This document shows positions 63,001 through 64,000 of a stretch of DNA of 64,000 nucleotides, one piece after another. The notes under the pieces are model-generated. The model saw only the letters and a program-made list of their open reading frames with translations. It was not told the DNA's origin and ran no database searches. Made by a program: the position numbers and the translations under genes. This DNA comes from Ignelater luminosus (taxonomy: Eukaryota > Arthropoda > Insecta > Coleoptera > Elateridae), in NCBI GenBank assembly GCA_011009095.1, contig VTPC01000663.1, positions 84,634 through 148,633 on the forward strand, given 5' to 3'. Position 1 is the first letter of the stretch, and the number at the start of each line of letters is the position of its first letter.

Positions 63001-64000
63001 TAATTGTATTTCTCTCAGGGGTATATCAACAAGAATGGCTGTATCTATGTGGTGGTTCTTCTCATTATTAATGACTAGTTCTTATACGGCAAACCTAGCA
63101 GCTTATTTATCAAAAGAACGTATGGGCCCTCAAATAAATAGTCTAGATGATTTAGTGTCGCAAAATAAAATTAAATTTGGTACAATGATAAATGGTTCTA
63201 CATATCAGTTCTTTAAAACATCGAATTATTCAAAACATCAAGCTGCTTGGAATAAAATGAATAATTTTAAGCCCAGTAGCTTTGTGAAAACTAATACCGA
63301 AGGTGTGAGAAAAGTTTTAAACAAAAATCAAGATTACGCTTTCTTCATGGAAAGCTCTTCAATGGAATATGAAATTAACAGGCATAAATGTGAGCTAAGA
63401 CCAATTGGGGGACTGCTGGATTCTAAGGGTTATGGTATTGCAATGCCTATAGGTTAGTTTTAAAAATTTCATGGGTCATTATATTATTTCTATATAGCTG
63501 TATTGCAGAAAATGGATTTTAATTAATTGCCTTTATTATGCTAACTGCTAACATCTTATGTTTCTAGATGCTGCATACAGAGGAGAGATAAACGACGCAA
63601 TACTAAAATTCCAAGAAACTGGCGTCTTGCAAACATTAAAAGACAAATGGTGGAAGGAATTAAATGTCGGAGAAGCATGTGAGGTATACTTCAAAGCAAT
63701 TACTTTGAAAGAATGAACTAAATTAATCAATTTGTAGGAAACAATTGCTACTCCCAGCGACGGAAGTTTAACATTAGCTAACGTCGGTGGTGTGTTTTTA
63801 GTATTAGGAATAGGCACACTGATTTCATTTCTGATATCCGTTATTGAATTCTTGTGGAACGTAAAGAACATAGCAGTGGAAGAACATGTAATATTTTTAA
63901 TTATTTACTACTGGAATATTATATTTTATTTTGTATATTGTCTTAGATAACTTACTGGGAAGCATTAATTTTAGAACTTAGATTCGTCGTAACTGTGTGG
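54031..64000 (+). CDS. Ionotropic glutamate receptor, kainate type, 15 exons visible, cut by window end
   Basis: This gene encodes a ligand-gated cation channel subunit. The exons are 54031-54124, 58379-58528, 58586-58937, 61024-61165, 61250-61414, 61474-61626, 61930-62150, 62208-62415, 62483-62567, 62628-62766, 62820-62957, 63019-63452, 63568-63683, 63738-63887 and 63948-end. All join in phase, giving 866 residues so far. A signal peptide (about 1-25) precedes an amino-terminal domain and the ligand-binding lobes. M1 is near 551-569, the pore loop near 600-616, M3 near 624-646 with SYTANLAAYL, and M4 near 815-837. Glutamate-contact residues are largely kept: Thr505, Arg510, Ser676-Thr677 and Glu727 (GluA2 Thr480, Arg485, Ser654-Thr655, Glu705). 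The Pro of the AMPA/kainate PLT motif is replaced by Asp503. The pore reads IMTQGCDI with Gln at the Q/R site. Intron 1 (4.25 kb) contains a LINE and a duplicated copy of exon 1. The cytoplasmic tail lies beyond the window. Confidence 0.92.
54050..54490 (+). repeat. Exon-1 block of the glutamate receptor, copy 1 of a duplication
   Basis: This block holds the 3' part of exon 1 and the start of intron 1. It matches 56982-57300 and 58080-58190 in order: the signal-peptide codons, GAAATTATATTTTG, AAATTTCAAAATGGTTATT, then CATATTTTACTA-like and GACTAGAAACATG-like segments. Confidence 0.75.
54650..56930 (+). mobile_element. LINE (RTE-like APE retrotransposon), decayed, in iGluR intron 1
   Basis: Read with many frame changes on the plus strand, the pieces come in LINE order. 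ORF1-like text appears near 54840-55000 (TLKNFMAKELNMNIKLRNAG). Endonuclease text follows near 55270-55350 (GVAILIKEKKVKYG, NERLLALN). A linker lies near 55930-56030 (EEYKKQTTWVKRIGNEEKQ, AWCKFGEKM). Reverse-transcriptase text begins near 56310 (GKSPGCNKITTDMMKLLPES) and continues with FRSNRGMNEAVFIMRQLTEK and YVCFADLKKAFDKINTEGIW near 56610-56750. It breaks off before the YADD box. It lies in the same orientation as the host gene and is full of stops. The reverse frames at 55202-56843 are shadows of it. The borders are approximate. Confidence 0.75.
55103..55200. mobile_element. Small hairpin element inside the LINE
   Basis: The block at 55103-55134 (AAATTACACGCTGTGTGTAG and onward) is mirrored by 55168-55200, which ends ATGCAGCGTGTAATTTT. 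The arms are about 32 nt. A CCATAGTAA / TTACTATGG pair also occurs in the loop and right flank. The element interrupts the LINE between its ORF1-like and endonuclease-like parts, so it is younger than the LINE. Confidence 0.6.
56982..58190 (+). repeat. Decayed second copy of the glutamate receptor exon-1 block
   Basis: The first part (56982-57300) repeats 54050-54360 and reads through a degraded signal-peptide coding segment (AAGTGGCTTGCTGTTACTGG, then ATCTGTGATGCTTATA) with no start codon and no intact donor. The last part (58080-58190) repeats 54370-54480. About 0.8 kb in the middle (57300-58080) has no counterpart in copy 1. The LINE sits between the two copies. Confidence 0.7.
58938..61023 (+). 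other. Third intron of the glutamate receptor
   Basis: A 2.1-kb intron between exons 3 and 4. It holds a moderately GC-rich patch at 59900-60600 with an 85-codon plus-strand frame (60060-60317) and a 74-codon minus-strand frame. Neither has a recognised domain, and both are probably retroelement debris. Confidence 0.55.

Noticed and set aside
1..64000. CRISPR array, operon structure, bacterial islands or a wholly new multi-gene system
   Set aside because: Nothing in the window is prokaryotic; genes are intron-bearing, dispersed and belong to known insect families.

Overview
The window looks like nuclear DNA of an AT-rich insect genome. Odorant receptor (7tm_6) and gustatory receptor (7tm_7) genes are arthropod families, and most introns are short (many are 55-70 nt) with GT-AG borders. 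The remaining genes are an insect-type cytosolic sulfotransferase, a farnesol-dehydrogenase/SDR11-like reductase, a small digestive-type trypsin and a kainate-type glutamate receptor. A beetle is a plausible guess from this mix but is inference; no marker proves it. All gene models below were built by joining exons by eye, checking phase at each junction.

Layout. 1-3.6 kb: decayed repeat sequence on the minus strand, including a broken member of an uncharacterised multicopy family. 3.6-10.6 kb: complete five-exon sulfotransferase (+) with a 5.6-kb third intron that holds a 155-bp tandem duplication and a tRNA-like relic. 11-25 kb: gene-poor, with a decayed transposon, an SDR pseudogene and several inverted-repeat elements. 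25.4-27.7 kb: complete five-exon odorant receptor (+). 29-31 kb: hairpin-forming repeats. 33-34.8 kb: a large fold-back element lying against the 3' side of a gustatory receptor (-) that lacks its last transmembrane exon. 36-38.5 kb: inverted repeats and an LTR-like relic with a primer-binding site. 39.2-40.4 kb: complete four-exon SDR (+). 41.5-43.4 kb: a broken Tc1/mariner-type element nested in an older repeat. 44-49 kb: complete four-exon trypsin (-) with a clear TATA/Inr promoter, flanked by two decayed trypsin-like fragments. 49-52 kb: very decayed, possibly LINE-derived. 54.0-64.0 kb: kainate-type ionotropic glutamate receptor (+), 15 exons visible and cut by the window end, with a LINE and a duplicated first-exon block in intron 1.

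The genes do not form a pathway. They are ordinary dispersed insect genes: chemosensation (OR, GR), small-molecule modification (sulfotransferase, SDR), digestion (trypsin) and synaptic or chemosensory signalling (iGluR). I found no convincing previously undescribed system. The points most worth checking are the gustatory receptor cut short beside a fold-back element, the SDR pseudogene that kept its intron but lost the catalytic tyrosine, the duplicated iGluR first exon, the nested transposons, and the paired-stem hairpins at 29.35 kb and 30.03 kb.
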